Source: Trichoplax sp. H2 (taxonomy: Eukaryota; Placozoa; Uniplacotomia; Trichoplacea). From it: a DNA stretch of 64,000 bases. The stretch covers positions 1,426,001-1,490,000 of the forward strand of contig NOWV01000004.1 of assembly GCA_003344405.1 (NCBI GenBank), in the 5' to 3' direction. The stretch's first letter is position 1. Every line of letters starts with the position of its first letter. Below the pieces are notes generated by a model that saw only the letters and a program-made list of their open reading frames with translations, was not told where the DNA came from and ran no database searches. This document shows positions 1 to 14,225 of the stretch, in pieces. The position numbers and the translations under genes were made by a program.

Positions 1-533
1 TTAACTGTACAGTGTACAGTACAACTTTGTAGCGAAACAGTTTTTAGTACTGTACATTGTACACTGTACAGTACTCTAATGGCGGACTAGTGACGTAGTG
101 ATTCAACGGCTGTAGCCAAAAATAGCACATCGAATTACAGGATGACTACCAAAACATGCGCGTGTACACTGTGTACAGTATGGAAATTATGGACTATTTC
201 TGTGCTCTCTTATAGCCACGTCATAGTGACGTTATTTTTGCTAGCGAGCGCTACGGCCAATATATCATGACAATACTTCATATAGGATATCATAGTAATG
301 AGTAAACTTGCGGCAAAGTACTGCCGACACTGCGAATCGCTAGCAAAAATAATGTCACAGTACAGTACATCATCTTTTTGACATCAATCGGTCTAAATAC
401 TGTAGTGTACCCTGCGTACCGAAAGGCTCGGGAGCTGTGAACAATAACAAGTCCCCGACAACAACAACTGGGACTCTTAAGATTCTACGAGTTAGTTTTA
501 AAGGTTAGTCATTGCTCAGGTAATCAAGACAAC
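1..533. promoter_or_regulatory. Upstream/promoter region of ITFG1 with GTAC palindromes and an inverted repeat
   Basis: No coding exon is visible. The stretch opens with overlapping TACTGTAC/TGTACA palindromes (about 1-75 and 165-180, again near 358-370). It also contains a near-perfect inverted repeat (226-247 and 337-358) described separately. ITFG1 begins at 534, so this interval should contain its promoter and 5' UTR. No TATA box or defined initiator can be assigned with confidence. Confidence 0.5.
226..358. repeat. 22-bp inverted repeat around an ~89-bp spacer
   Basis: Positions 226-247 and 337-358 are reverse complements over 22 bases with one mismatch (G at 231 against the A-pairing position in the other arm). 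The arm core is TTATTTTTGCTAGCGA. The homology does not obviously continue outside the arms. It could be a foldback (MITE-like) element, a cruciform-forming site or paired regulatory sites upstream of ITFG1. No target-site duplication is clear. Confidence 0.75.
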
Positions 534-3500
534 ATGGTGGTGCTGTGCCAATGGCAAACGGTTATTCCGATCATCATCATCGCGTTCATCACTATGAACG
601 ATATTTTACCATCTCATGGACTTTACACAGATGTTACAAATTCTGTTGGGTTAACAACTCAACACGTACAGCTACATGCTTTTGGCGATTTCAATTCTGA
701 TAATTCCGTCGATTTGTTCAGCCTTGATGAGTCTAGTAAGTCTAGTAAAGCAACTACGCGTGTTTTAAAATATAATTATGATATACTATAGTAGTGAATA
801 TCAGTAATAATATAAACCTACAATATTCAAAAACTAAAATGCAAGCCGGTAGATGAATTGAACGGATACTTTCGTGAATAATATTCTTGATATACAAAAT
901 ACATTAGGCTGTAAACGGCCCTTTGATTGAGATGATGAGGGCTGTATTGATTCAAGTCGGGCACTATAATTCGGATATTGCTTTGTTAATGCTGTAACTT
1001 ACTTATGCATGTATTCCTACGTTAGTAAAGCCTACAGGAGATTATTATCTTTATAATTAACTCAATAGAAAAGTACTTACTTGTTCTTCATACTACTGTG
1101 GTTGTACAGTAACAATATTTATAGCTTACATATTCGTGTATGCCTGCCTTTACATTTCAGCATACCTGCTCTTGGTGCATGTACATACAGTTCATAGGTA
1201 CAGTAGTTGGTAATCCTCAACTGAACTTCCGATTGCAAAATGCTTACGATAACTATGAAATTATTTTTAGTAATAGCTCGAGCATCGAACTTGATGTGTA
1301 CATACTCTACTGTAAATATAAATAATGGAATCATACTCTTATCTTGTATCATGTTCTGATTAGACAAACAGTTAAGCGTGCTGCTATGGGATCACCAAGC
1401 CCTGAAATTCATCAACGGTAAAGCCGAGATTGAAATGTAAGTTTACACTTCTTTATGATTAATTTTAATTAACTGCAAGACAATTTTGGAGTCTTCCTAT
1501 TCAACGTTGAAGGTGGCATTATGCTTTACTGTAATAAATAGAGCTCACATTTTTATTTTCCAAATAGTAACTTACACTAATGTTTCCATACACGATACGA
1601 GTATACCACAAACTATCAAAGAAAATTACGTACAGTATAATTGTAATAGATTCTCGCTAGTGGTTTAAGGTAGTCATACCAATTTACCTTTGTATTCATA
1701 TAGCCTCGATCAGTGCTATTACGTATTTATACCGTGATAGTGCGTCATGTATACTACGGTGCTGTACTTATATAATTTGCTTATAAGTTAGTAATCTCGC
1801 TCAAAGTAGGTTATCCACCACGGAATTTATTATTGAATGTCAATGCCATCATCATGTCACGACTGTCGATGTAATCAATTGTTATGACATGGTTATCGAT
1901 TTTAATGTTTCATTACAATATCAGCAATCATTGAGCAACTTATATAATACATGACAATTACTGGCGTAATTAAAACCTTACATTTTTATACCATTGTATC
2001 TGTAACAGGGATAGCGATCAATACATTACTGCGGTTATTCCTGGTGACTATGATGCTGATGGAAACTTGGATGTATTAATCGCATATCAGAGTACATCAA
2101 GTACAAAAAACGCTCAAGGGCAATTGCCAACATACATGAAACTATACTGGGGCAACTCCATTAAATTCAGTAAATGATAATCATTACAGTAATATATGAA
2201 CTGTTTCAATTTGTACTACTATTAATTCTGTTGATTCATTACTGGTGCTATTTCTATAATTGATAATACGCCAATACAATCATCATTATTATAAATATGG
2301 TATTTTTAAGCTTAAATCACATTTAATTTAGCAACCTTATCAGAAAAGATTTTAATTTACGTAAATTTATTGTTGCTATAAAAAATTTACTGTCAACAGT
2401 ATCTAAAGTTCCTGTTTTACGTTTTTTCATAGCGGAAGATATCAACTTCGAAGATAAGTTATGGGATCAACCTCTGGTGTTGGAGTAAGCTACAAGATAA
2501 CATCCTAGAATAGATGTATATGACATCCTATACAGGATAGTGAAGTTACTATAAACTCTATATAATTTGAATAACCGATTCCTACAATCCTCACTACATT
2601 ACTGTATGTTTCTTGATACCCAAATTTACAATACGATTGTACTAGCAATAATCAATTATTACCGTATTTTATATGATATACGTCAAAGTTAAATTTACAG
2701 TATCAAACCCATATGGTAGCTATTAAGAACAAAGAGCGTTTGGGTTATTTCGAAATTTTAATTCTGTTCTTCGTATCTTGAGATGTAATGCAAAAGTTCA
2801 TTAAGCATGTATTAACTTTACTCGGACTAAATATCGTATCTTACCACGGGATTTGTGTGACTTGCATATTAAAAACAGTTATAATTTCAAAGCTATCACA
2901 AATAATTATTGCCTAATAATTTCTTTTATGGAAGGTGATAATAATTATTCATGATTTTTTTATAGTCTTAACGGCGACCTAATCCCTGATATTTTTGAAG
3001 CTAATTTTGATTCTGGGTATCGATACTTCTGGATAGCGAATGATAAAAGGTTCGTAAAACATTTAGGTACCCTATAAACTTGTTTTATTTTAAGATTGAC
3101 TGTACAAATGTAGCATATTATCATTGCATTATGACTTAAAGAGACGGTCTCTAATAATACTCTCTTTCTTTAATCGTGATTGAACAACCCAGAAACTTTA
3201 CGAAACAATCAATGGAGTCTTTCACCGTAAATAATAAACCAGCATTAAATCCGATAAGAATTCCGAATTCTAATGCTTATGTTGATTTAAATCAAGACCA
3301 CTTTGCTGGTTTGTGGAAACTTGTAATATCGGATGGATAGCGCCCTATTAATGTTACTTTAGCTTTGATCGTTTATTGTATGCGTTTGTCATCGTTGTAG
3401 ATTTATTCATAACTACCACATTGCCGAATAATGATAAAGAATTCCGTTTTGAAATTTGGCAAAATAAGGTAGGTGTTGGATGCTCTTTTCTGTTATGTAT

Positions 3501-6027
3501 GACAGCTGTACATCGTGAAAATATTTAGTCTATCGATACCCATCTTCCACAAAGGATGGAAAATTTGCCCAAGACACTGTATTATCGATGCCTACTGCTA
3601 AAGTATCTGTGGTTGGACAAACATCCTTTACAGACTTTGGTCAGCCTATTATATGACAATTTTAAATGGATATTGTATTATAATCTGATAGAATTTTATT
3701 TAAAGTACTTGCACGGTAAAAATTTTTAGATGGTGACGGCATTCAAGATCAAGTTTTACCTGTCTGTCTTGATAGCTACTGCAAATCTAGTCAAATATAT
3801 ATTTATAGCCTTAAAAAGGTTAATTCTCTTATTATGGAAATTTTAATCTTTACAAAGAATCATTTTTCCTCAATTAACATTTTACCCTCATCTGCTATAG
3901 TGGCATCTTGTATTTGACAATTTTGTTATTAATGGGAAAAATTTTGGCTTTGTTTCGGATTCCTACTCCAACAATCCCAGAAAATCAGTGCCTATAACCC
4001 TTAGAATTGGTTAGTGAATATCGAACTTCTTAATATCTTTTATGGTATTTCTGATACTTCCTTCTGAAATGCAGGAGATTACAATCTAGATGGCTTTCCT
4101 GATGCAATCGCTGTTTTAGAAAATAAGGACAGGTCAGTTTTCTTGTTATAATTCAGTTTACCGTACATGAATGGCAACATCGTAATATAAGACTTTATGC
4201 AATCTATTAGCAATATTGCCGATTAAATGAATTTTTACTTTATTTCTAATGTTATTGATATAATATTAGCGATTAGCTATAAACTATTTGTTTTCTTTAT
4301 TCTATCATTTCTTAGCGGTACGAGGAATGTTTCTACATTCTTGTTCACAAATGTTCCTTGTTTTGACTCCAAAAAATGCCACAGCTATAGCAGAATATTT
4401 TCGGTCAATGTTAATTCTATGGTATCTAAAATTTTCGAAGTTCCCATAGTAAAGAATTTAAATTTCTTTGACTTAAACCATTGACTCAATTTTGCGATAT
4501 TACCCGCTAGTTTACTGAAATAAACGACACGGCGGTAACTGCCACATTTTATGACCTTTATGGCGATGTGAGTCGAAATTTAACGTTGCTAAACTTAAAT
4601 GATAGTTTTATAAACTACCACTTGTATGTTTTATTCTTACGTTTTGTAATTTCTTTAATTTATAGGGAATTTTGGATATTCTGGTCAATTCATTCTCAAA
4701 AGATACGAACAAATTTTCGTTGCACGCGTTTAAGAATGATTTTGCGGGGGATGCTACGTTTTTGAAAGTCACTGGTGAATTTTCTTCTTTATTCTGTAAC
4801 TTTTCATTAATTCGCACGATAGAATTTCTTAAGTTGTGAATGTCATTCTTTCTTTTCATATTAGTTATTGGAGGATATTGTCCATCTGCGAAAAATAGTA
4901 AGGTTAGTACGTTATAAATCGTACTTTTAATAATTATGTAGCCTCTTGATTGATCCCTGATCCAGTAAAACACAAATATTCTTTGTATCCATTGGGTACA
5001 TTGGGTTATTACCATTAGCTATGTGGAGTAAACTTGCCAAGTTGCACACTACAATATCAGACTGTCCAAGCTAGCGGAGAAATTATACGTGGCAGCGGTA
5101 ATGAAATATCTTGTGAACTGTTATGCGTACAATCTTCCTTAGTAATGGAATTATTCTGAACCCTATCTTTGCTTCTTTGCTGCTTTAGTTACTCAACTAA
5201 GTCAAACAGCATATACCGCTTTACAGCTACCATTTATTGTCTTTGGTCTCGGGCAGACACCAAATTTTGTTGATTACTTGTCAGTGTCGCTACCTAGAAA
5301 TTCAGCACAGGTAGGCTATAAATATGCATGCATTTTTTATTTGTAGTTAGGTTTTAATTAATCTGCTTTAGCATTATGATACTGTCATCTATTCAGCAAA
5401 TGTTGTTTTAGTCAACAGTATTGTACTCTTCATGTAATTAATTAGCTAATTTGCTCGCCTTCCTTTATGTTTTACTGTATCTGGTTAATATTCTGTTTAG
5501 AAAAGAGAACATACATGGTCTTCCATCATACCAAATTCTCAACTAATTGTCATTCCACAACCACCTGCTGTTCCTAAAAAGTAAGCAATTGATGTTACGT
5601 CGTCTATTAATATTTGCAGTAGATTGGATTGCCTTATTAATCATCATTTACCAACTAGATGGCCCTATAAGCTTCTTCTAACTCCTAGTAAGCTTGTATT
5701 GTTGACTGCGTTGATCTTGATTGGTATTTGCTTTGTTATATCGGCTATAATTGGGATATTGCACTGGAAAGAAAAGGTAATTTTGTTTTCGTAATTTTAT
5801 CAATGATTTAAACTTTAAATTTTACTTAACAAAGTGAATTTATAATTTCGAAGACGTAGGAGTCATATAAGCTCATTGATCTAAATAATTATGCTTTACA
5901 TTTCCTACACTCTTTTCGTTATATTACTACTCATGTGTAACTCCTTTACGGGCATTAATTCAAATAGAAAATGGATGAAAAGGAAAAAAGGGAAAATTCT
6001 CATCGCTTTCACTTTGATGCAATGTAA
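534..6027 (+). CDS. ITFG1: ITFG1 / T-cell immunomodulatory protein (LINKIN) homologue, 20 exons
   Basis: Type I membrane protein of the ITFG1/TIP/LINKIN family; family members carry FG-GAP-like repeats outside the cell and act in adhesion. Exons: 534-735, 1364-1436, 2009-2169, 2433-2484, 2966-3049, 3193-3308, 3401-3468, 3555-3639, 3730-3818, 3901-4009, 4075-4132, 4316-4421, 4511-4567, 4666-4774, 4865-4902, 5019-5097, 5189-5310, 5501-5580, 5659-5776, 5968-6027. The sum is 1866 nt, or 621 residues; the human protein is slightly over 600. Hydrophobic signal peptide at residues ~8-28. FG-GAP/calcium-loop motifs include FGDFNSDNSVDLF, PGDYDADGNLDVL, DLNGDLIPDIF, DGDGIQD and GDYNLDGFPDA. There is a single transmembrane segment in exon 19 followed by the family ending GILHW...RFHFDAM. 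The start ATG has an adequate context (AACATGG). Exon 12/13 is the least certain junction. Very sure of the family. Confidence 0.95.
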
Positions 6028-8182
6028 CCATAGAATTAGAAGATGAAATATATCTTAACTTACGGACTTGATGGATATTCTTAAAGTTGTACATAATTAA
6101 CATTTAGAGACAAATAGCTGATATTTATGATTTTAGCAATTTGAAATTTTAATTTCAACAAAATTTATTTGATAGCCACAATTATTATCATTCAGTAAGA
6201 AGTTTTTATTATGATTGTGATATTTTATATTTGATTACACACATATACATCCTGACCGCCGCTTTTTACTATAACTGTATTTATATGTAATACAGTAGTA
6301 TATAAATGTTCTTCAAAGATATTAATTCGAGTCAAAGTTTCACACATTGTGTCAGTTACTATTCTGTATATTATTGTACAGTTGTCAAGTCAACTTGTAA
6401 GATAGAAAAGTAATAGAAAAGTAATAGAAAAGAAATGTTTGAAATTTATATAATAATCTTTATAAAACACGTATTTCCATCATAAATAAATGTATTGGAT
6501 ACAATCCTACCGTATGTGATTGCTTGACTGTCTCTTACCTCGCTGCAACTACTGGCGGTATTCTCAGCGAAACTGAAATTAAACACATTATCCTCGTAAC
6601 TGTAACCAATTACTCTACACCAAGGGCAAAACTGCTTTCCTCTGTTCAGGAACACAGCTGTGTATCAACACTGACGTAGAGGTTTAGCTCTAAATGGGAA
6701 ACTTTCGAGTCAACACAGTACTGTATACGTATGTCTCACTGTCCTGAAGTTTATGGAATATAGGAAGAAATAGTAACGCAGGTAATCCTGACGATGGAAA
6801 CAGCACCGTAGATATCGAGGAGAATAAAATTAACACAGTAGACTCTTAATTTAAATATCTACATAACAACTTTAGCGAAAAGCTGTATTTCAATTAAAAT
6901 AAAATAAATATAATATTATACCACTCCGTACGGCTACCGTAAGCCCTCAAGGATGTACTGCCGCTGCGTGCTGTTCTTCAGTAAATTCGTTAGTAAATTC
7001 ACATCGCTGTATTGTAGGTTCTGTAACTTTTACATAGTTCATACACACAGTACAATGTAGATGGTCCTTATCGACATTAATACTGCGAAAGAACTTTAAT
7101 AAAAAAATCGTAACCTCTAAATTGCTAAACTCTGCACTGTCACCTATTGCTGCTATGTTATTTGTGCCTGCTCAGTGCTTTTTATTGCTTCAATTTGGTG
7201 CAATCTAGTACTATATAGAGAAATTTCTAATTTCTACATTGAGTAGTAACACACGGGTTTGTGCAAAAAGCCCAACTCCCCACGGGGTGCTTTAGACGTT
7301 AGACTGGTTAGTATTAAATTCGTATAGCCGGCCAGTCGGTATAATAGGAATAATTAATAGACTTTTATCCTAACGATAATCAACTCTGTTCTATGTTAAT
7401 AAAATCATTACCGCATCTAATCGGATCGTTTACTTAATTGATGTAAAATTCGATCAATACTGGATCAAATCGACTGATAGGTTATTAGAATGGTAAAAGC
7501 AATGCTGATGGTAGATTTGTACGGAAGATTTCAATGAACAAATTCGATAGTCTTTCAGCAATAATCACCGTTTGAAGTGTTGATCTATTGTAATGACCTC
7601 AGCTAATTATAGTGATACAGAAAGTGGTTAATAGTAATAGCAGGAGACTATTACTCGGCCATCATATCTATCTATCAAAACATTTAAGGTAGTACAGTTT
7701 AATTTCTACGAGTTAACTGTATAAATAGAGGTAAAAAAGGCCAACAGTACAATGCAGTAGCATAGTATACACGTTGATCATAAAGTTGCCTGTAGGATAA
7801 AAGGTAGACTAGTGCTAATATTTGAAGAGTGTTTCTACTTACTGTAATATTTAAGTTGCGAAGTAATTTTACTGCGTCAATGAAGGTACAATATCAACAT
7901 TTCACATTATCTCCATGTGTCACAACTTCGGTCTTGACATGCGTATTCCATAAATACCTGATTGAGCGACTACAGTCTCATAAGAGCTTACATGTTGCGT
8001 GTGTAGGGTATTTTCTAAAATGAAGCCATAACATATTAATTATCTACTGTCATTATCTAAAAGTTATCAGTAGAGGTAGAATAGCTACGAATTGAATATT
8101 AGACTGAGATCCAATTGGAAGGATAGGCTGAAATAATTGTACTTCTAACTAGATTACTATATAGATCATTTCAAATCGAATC
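6028..8182. other. Intergenic, no gene recognised
   Basis: AT-rich spacer between ITFG1 and the LPCAT2-like gene. It must contain the ITFG1 3' UTR (an AATAAA lies at about 6484) and the promoter of the next gene. The open frames here are short, lack domain similarity and have no supporting splice context. Confidence 0.5.
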
Positions 8183-11100
8183 ATGGGCCCCCCAAAAAGC
8201 CTATCTCGACCAATAGTCCGTAATCCATTCAATTACGGTGGATTCAAGAATTTGACTCTGGCACAGAAAATAGAGGTACTATGAAAAAATTGAATTGACT
8301 TCAATAGCATACTCGTGTAGTTTAATTGAATAGCCTCGGCGAAACTTTTCGCTGAGTTAAAAGAGTACTGTATCCATGGAGTACCTATTACTGCAATTGT
8401 AACATTGCATCTGTAACACTTTAATTCTATGAATCAAATCGTTAGTGTCATGCCTTAAATTGTTCATAATTCCTAGATATCAATCATATTACGAAATTTT
8501 TGTTTTCTTGCTCTCAATTGCCTCAACCAAAATTGTACGACAGATACATCAATTAATTACCCAATAGCTTTGTCTTCATCTTACGTGTCCGTGAATTTAT
8601 TAGTGTATATCTCGGAGTTTGTGTTGGAAAGGCAACGAGTTAATTTTTCTTACTAACTGCTTTCGCATTTGTGGACAAACTCTTTTTGCCTTAGCATCTA
8701 CAAGATAATATTTTACATTTTTAAATCAAAAGAAGTTATCAACAATTAAAACGAAAAATTTTAAATCTAGGCAAAATATCCTGACAATTATTCAGCTAGT
8801 ACAGATTGAATGAAATGACGTAACCTAGAACGGATGATAGAATCTACTTTATTTCTGATGTGTATATCGCAGTAGTTCTTCTAGAGTTAGGGCATATTTA
8901 CAGTATATGTCAGTGTAATGTAACTTAGTATTGTAATTGTAGACTGTTAGCCATGTTTAAAATAGAATCGTAAATCATGTATTAGGATATGGTTAATTCA
9001 TTGTACTTTGGCTGGTGTGAATAATGTCTACGTAAATACTGTAGTCGTATCCCTATCGGATTAATGATGGTCCGCAGTAAAATAGTGCTACTAAGAATAA
9101 TTTAACTACGTGTAAAATAAGGTAAAAGGTTGCCGTGCGGATTGTAGCTGCGAATGTTACGAAAAGTATAAAAGCATGCAACTTTAGATTATTCTGTTAG
9201 TTCGTTCTAGAAGTCTTTAGTAGTAGTATTTGGCTAGAGTAGAGCTATGTGGAGTTAATCTTTGTATAAGATTCAATAAAGCCCTTATTTTTCTAAAATT
9301 TGGAATTTCGTGATCGGTATTTATCACAGTCAGCATAGAGGATGTAAATGAAAATCTTTATAAAATCGTGTTTATAATATCGAGATGATATCCGTTGATG
9401 CTGTCCACTACTGTTAATTCATTAATTTATTCATTCATACATTTAAGTAGTCTTTCGTAGTCCTGCCTGCTGGCGCTGGGTAATAATAGACCACTATTTC
9501 AGCTTGACTTATATACTGGTTGAACTGACGGTACACTTACTAGTGACTGATGGTTTGTATTAGAAATATCAAAGAAAGAAATAACTTAATGATGCAGTAA
9601 AAATTAGACCTGCTCAAGGTTGTAGTGTATTTGTGAAACTTTAGTCAAATTTAAAGTAAATGCTTTAAAAATTAAAGACTTAATTTAGCACAATATTACG
9701 GACCGAATTCCAGTTTAAATTAATGGCTTTAATCAAAAGATTTTACATACACAATTTGCATCAAGATTAGAGCGCACATAAATGAGATATGGGTTAAAAA
9801 TTGCATGCTGGTATAATTAGTTGACCATTAGTGCAAATGTTTACTACATTATATCGAATCTGCTATTGGTATAAGCATTAGCGGTTATAAAATAACTGAA
9901 GTTGGACATTATTACAGGTTAAAGGTGGAAAACTATCTCAAATATCAAACCTATCGCTTTGCAATATTAGTACTGGAAACCATAATAACTCAGATTTGGC
10001 GATAATGCACGCTTGCATCTTTTGTAGAAATTTAATTACCGAATCATATTAATTCAATTTGTATAATGATAGGAATAGCAAATTGTTAATTAAATGACTG
10101 ATATACACGTAATCATATGATGAATGCACAGCATACGTACTGTATCATCTGCATACTCTCTTTATTGTCTTCTATAACTCTTAAATTCTGTAACGTTTAT
10201 ATGCTTTATGGAATAATATAGGCGTATATAACACATTACATCAATCGTGAGAATTCATTCGTTGCAAGTATTGTAGTGCAGTAACATAATTTTTCTTAAC
10301 CAACTGAATTATCATTATGTCCTTAGTTTATTTTGACAGGAATTTTTCTAGGCCCTATACGCTTGATTTTGATATTGATAATCCTCTGCTTCGCCGGAAT
10401 AATGAGTTCTATAGTACTCTATAACAGAGGCAAAAATACGGAGAAAGCACCACTAATAGGATGGAGACGGTAATTTCTAATCTAATAAAATTGAGTAATA
10501 CTGTTTATGCTTCCAATAAATTATAAGCCTGCATTTTCATATTGTAAGGCTTATAAAAATGGTCTAAGCTTTGAATTCCTAGTCAATATGTCTCACTGCA
10601 ATATAAAACTTCAGTAGCTAACTACATATGGTTGAATCATATAGAATAAAATACTGTACATTGTACAATGCAGACTGCAATAATACCTTAAATAAGATTT
10701 CCAGACAGTGTTGGAGGTAGCATCGGTTGGAAACACTAAATTAGAATGATCGAGCAATCTCAACTCGACATTTTAGTACTTTACGGGATGCCGCATCTCC
10801 TTCATATAAAATTATCCCATTGCATTATCAATGGTAACTTAGAATTATTTATATGAAAATGTTGTATAGCCTATTATAAATTATGAAATGACTAGCCGAA
10901 CCACATACTGTATTGCAAATTTAGTAGATAACATTCTCGATCAATATTTTGATTTTTTCAATTGCCACATACTGTACTACCGTACAAGCCAGACCAAAGT
11001 TATCTAATTTTCTTCCAATCGATAGCAATTTCATGCCATTATACGGATTTGTCAAGATATTTGCTGAATTTCATAACTAAATTTTTTGTATCACTTCCTA

Positions 11101-14100
11101 AAAATTCCTCAATCTAGGACATTTAAAGATTTTTTTTACTGCCAAGTTGCGAGATCGATTCTCTTCGTAATAGGATTTTATAAGATAAAAGTTAATGGAA
11201 AGCTAGCTGATCGGCAACAAGCACCTATTATCGTTATTGCTCCTCATTCTTCATTTCAGGACATGTTGTTTATGGATTCACTACGTCCACTGTCGGGATT
11301 ATCACGAGTCGAAAATAAGAGTGCACCCATACTAGGGCGTGAGTAATCCATATAAGAAATCGGCAGTTGTTACTCGATTTAAAATAGCTCATTTAACGTG
11401 AATATAATATGAATTAGCTAATAAGTATCTTTTAATTCAGATTACTGCTAGTATATCGATATATAATATATATTAAGCTTGAAAAACAACAGAAATTATG
11501 TTTTCCACTCTACGTTTGTGTTACAACCAAGTTTATTCATTTATAATATCTGTTTTACCTCTTACACATTAAGCTACTCTTATTATGATGGAAACAATTT
11601 TTGTATCACGAATGAACCCTAAATCACATCAACAGACCATCGACGAAATTCTTAAACGTAGCACAGATACTGAATATGATTGGCCTCAAATGATGATTTT
11701 TCCAGAAGGTAATCCAGACACCAAAGTAGCAAACTTTGTAGTGCAGTTATTTGAAATAAACTTATAAAGCAAAACAGTCAATACCAAATTAAATTTAGAT
11801 AATTTATTATACAACAACGGTCAAATATAGCGAATATAAAAGCAAAGTTGAAAAGATGCCTGTATTTTCCGAATAGATTTTAGAACTATTATTTTCGTAG
11901 TATAACTTTGTAAAACAAATAAAATTTAATCAATTTTCTATTTGAAATTACCTCTTACCTTACTCGTATTACAGGTACAGGTACAAATCGAAAAAGTTTA
12001 GTGCATTTCAAGGCAGGTAAGTGGGTTAAGTTAGCAATATCTGAAAGACAATCGAAACCACTGTATACGGAAGATTATGCTTGATATGCTTATTATTCTA
12101 AGAAACTAGCAACTACGAGATATCAAAATTACACTGGCTTATCATAGCCAATAAATTCGGAAATTTCTATTCATTTTTAGGTGCTTTTATTCCTGGTGTT
12201 CCAATTCAACTAGTAGCTGTTCGATTTTTGAATAAAGTGGTAAAATATGCTGCAATACTTTCAGCAAATGTTCGACTATCCTTCTGCCACTAGTTACGTT
12301 GAATAAATTCATTTATGCCCATAATCCTTTCAGGATACTTATTCTTGGGTAGCTGATGGACCTGGACCGTAAGCACAATCTTAGCTAGAAATTATATCGC
12401 ATCCATTAGCTCTGCTTATCATTATTAACTTTGATGTAACGTAATTTTATTTTAGACTGATGTTGTTAATCCATTGTGTCTGTCAATTTCGACATGAAGC
12501 AATCGTTGATGTGAGTTTTTTTGATATATTTGTCAATATTTGATTTACTTACATCACTTTTATATATATATATTCATCGTTCTCAATTTTTTGTAGATTT
12601 TGCCGGTTTATCATCCTACCGAAGAAGTAAGAATGTATTAGTAGCACTTAATGTCTCGACAGTTTATTAATAACCGTTCTTAAGAACTCATAAGAGTATG
12701 TAACCTGTACTGTTATCTTCGATAATAATAATAATATAAGCATTAACAGTTTGTAATCTAACGTAATAATTGATTTTTACTAATAAAAGAATAATCTGAT
12801 CGAAATAGGAAAAGAAGAATCCACGAATTTATGCCGATAATGTTAGAAAATTATTTTCAGAGTAAGTTTCCAGTACTTGCATACATTTTAGATTGTGTAT
12901 TAAATCTATAGGTTTTAAGCGTCATGATTTGTATTGAGGATCATTTGGCAGAGCTGTATTATGAATATGTTCTGTATTAGTTTTCTTTCGATGCCTACCA
13001 CTGAACATACCTATGAAGACTGTTGCTTAATGGTAGAAGCTAGTAAAACTAGTTTACCGTTAGAATGCGGTATAATCGAATACAGGAAAATTAATGTAGA
13101 ACTTGGGTAATATTTGAAAAAATAACTTTATCACGATTAATTATATTATCCTTAACTTTATTGAAACTTGAATTAGCAGTTAAGCGTTACATTATCGAAT
13201 TCGATGTTTATACTATTTTTATAATTTCTTAATGTGGATAGACTAAATTATCCTATCATCAAGAATCACCTGAAAATATTTTCGGTGATTAATACAAGTA
13301 AGAGTGGCAAGGTTACTATTCAAGATCTTGCCTCATTCTTAAACGTTAACACCAGCGATCTAGAAGGAGTATTTGCTTTACTGGACATGGTAAGTAAACT
13401 TTCTGTCTGCTTTAGTCTTTATTTTTCATGTAATAGGCCTTTCTTTACCTGAATTATATCGTGTTAATTAAATCAGTGAATAGTAGCTAGAAAATTAATT
13501 GGATTAAGTTCCTATTAAGTAATAGCCGATTAATTTATTTCATAATGACCATGGCAATCTTGACTTCAGCTATGCACTTTCGTTTTATCATTTTATTATC
13601 ACTGTATTTTCCTTTTAATCAAATTATCATAAAGCAAATCAATAGAGAGGCTAGATAACATTCATCGAATCACGTTCTCCATTGGTTTATTGACTTAATG
13701 CAGGATGAGGATGGCTATCTTGACTTTAGAGAGTATTTAATTGGTATTACAATTTTAAAGGATTCCGATCAATTAAAGAATATCGTTACTCATATGGGAC
13801 AGGTAAATTAACTTGGCTAAATACTCCGCTATGTCTAATTTCTATTTAATATACATGACTTATAAAAAATGATATACATGTAATGAAATAATTTTAATAC
13901 ATCAAGACTATGCTTGTCCAGCGTTATGACTCAAATCTTAGCGAAGAAGATTTTCGTTCAGTTATATTACGACTTTATCCTCAACTATCTAACGAACCTA
14001 TAAAAGCATTTTATATGTACCTACGTCAGAAATACGAATTTGTCAGTATAGGTAAGTAGTCAACTAAAATTTTCATCAATAAGTACGTACGATCTAATGT

Positions 14101-14225
14101 TATTGCTTTAACAGATTAATTTACGATATTCAATGTGTTTATAAACAGAAACGGTAAAGAATTTTTTACTATCCGACCATGGCTATAATACACTTTTAAA
14201 AATTTGCAATAATTCTAGAGGCTAA
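8183..14225 (+). CDS. LPCAT2: LPCAT2-like lysophospholipid acyltransferase with EF-hands, 15 exons
   Basis: Membrane acyltransferase of the PlsC/LPLAT family that re-acylates lysophosphatidylcholine (LPCAT2 also makes PAF) in the ER or lipid droplets. Exons: 8183-8275, 10327-10469, 11118-11338, 11574-11708, 11975-12016, 12181-12239, 12334-12368, 12456-12510, 12597-12626, 12809-12861, 12981-13106, 13242-13389, 13704-13802, 13922-14051, 14149-14225. These give 1446 nt, or 481 residues, with every phase consistent. Seen: N-terminal RNPF motif, hydrophobic segment (~35-58), catalytic HX4D (H122-D127, HSSFQD), EGTGTNR (197-203) and GAFIPGVPIQ. The HTYEDC and EF-hand blocks align with vertebrate LPCAT2. 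One canonical EF loop (D379-E390, DMDEDGYLDFRE) is flanked by degenerate ones. No C-terminal KKxx signal is visible. The first exon is inferred across a 2-kb intron from its RNPF motif and matching phase 0. Confidence 0.92.
8925..9316 (+). repeat. Dispersed repeat, copy A (intron 1 of LPCAT2-like gene)
   Basis: A ~390-bp segment that aligns colinearly, in the same orientation, with 14436-14981. Shared blocks include GTAGACT.TTAGCCATGTTTA near the left end, AATTGTAGCTGC-type and CAACTTTAGATTAT in the middle, and TGGAATTTCGTGATCG at the right end. No long open frame and no clear terminal repeats, so it is a non-autonomous, probably old element of unknown class. Confidence 0.75.

Noticed and set aside
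4608-5015. 135-codon minus-strand open frame
   Set aside because: Antisense shadow of ITFG1 exons 14-15; the plus-strand exons match the family.
14111-14119. Short terminal LPCAT2-like exon (acceptor ACAG then stop)
   Set aside because: The alternative last exon 14149-14225 is also in phase and continues the alignment with LPCAT2 (ETVKNFLLSDHGYNTLLKI), so it was preferred.
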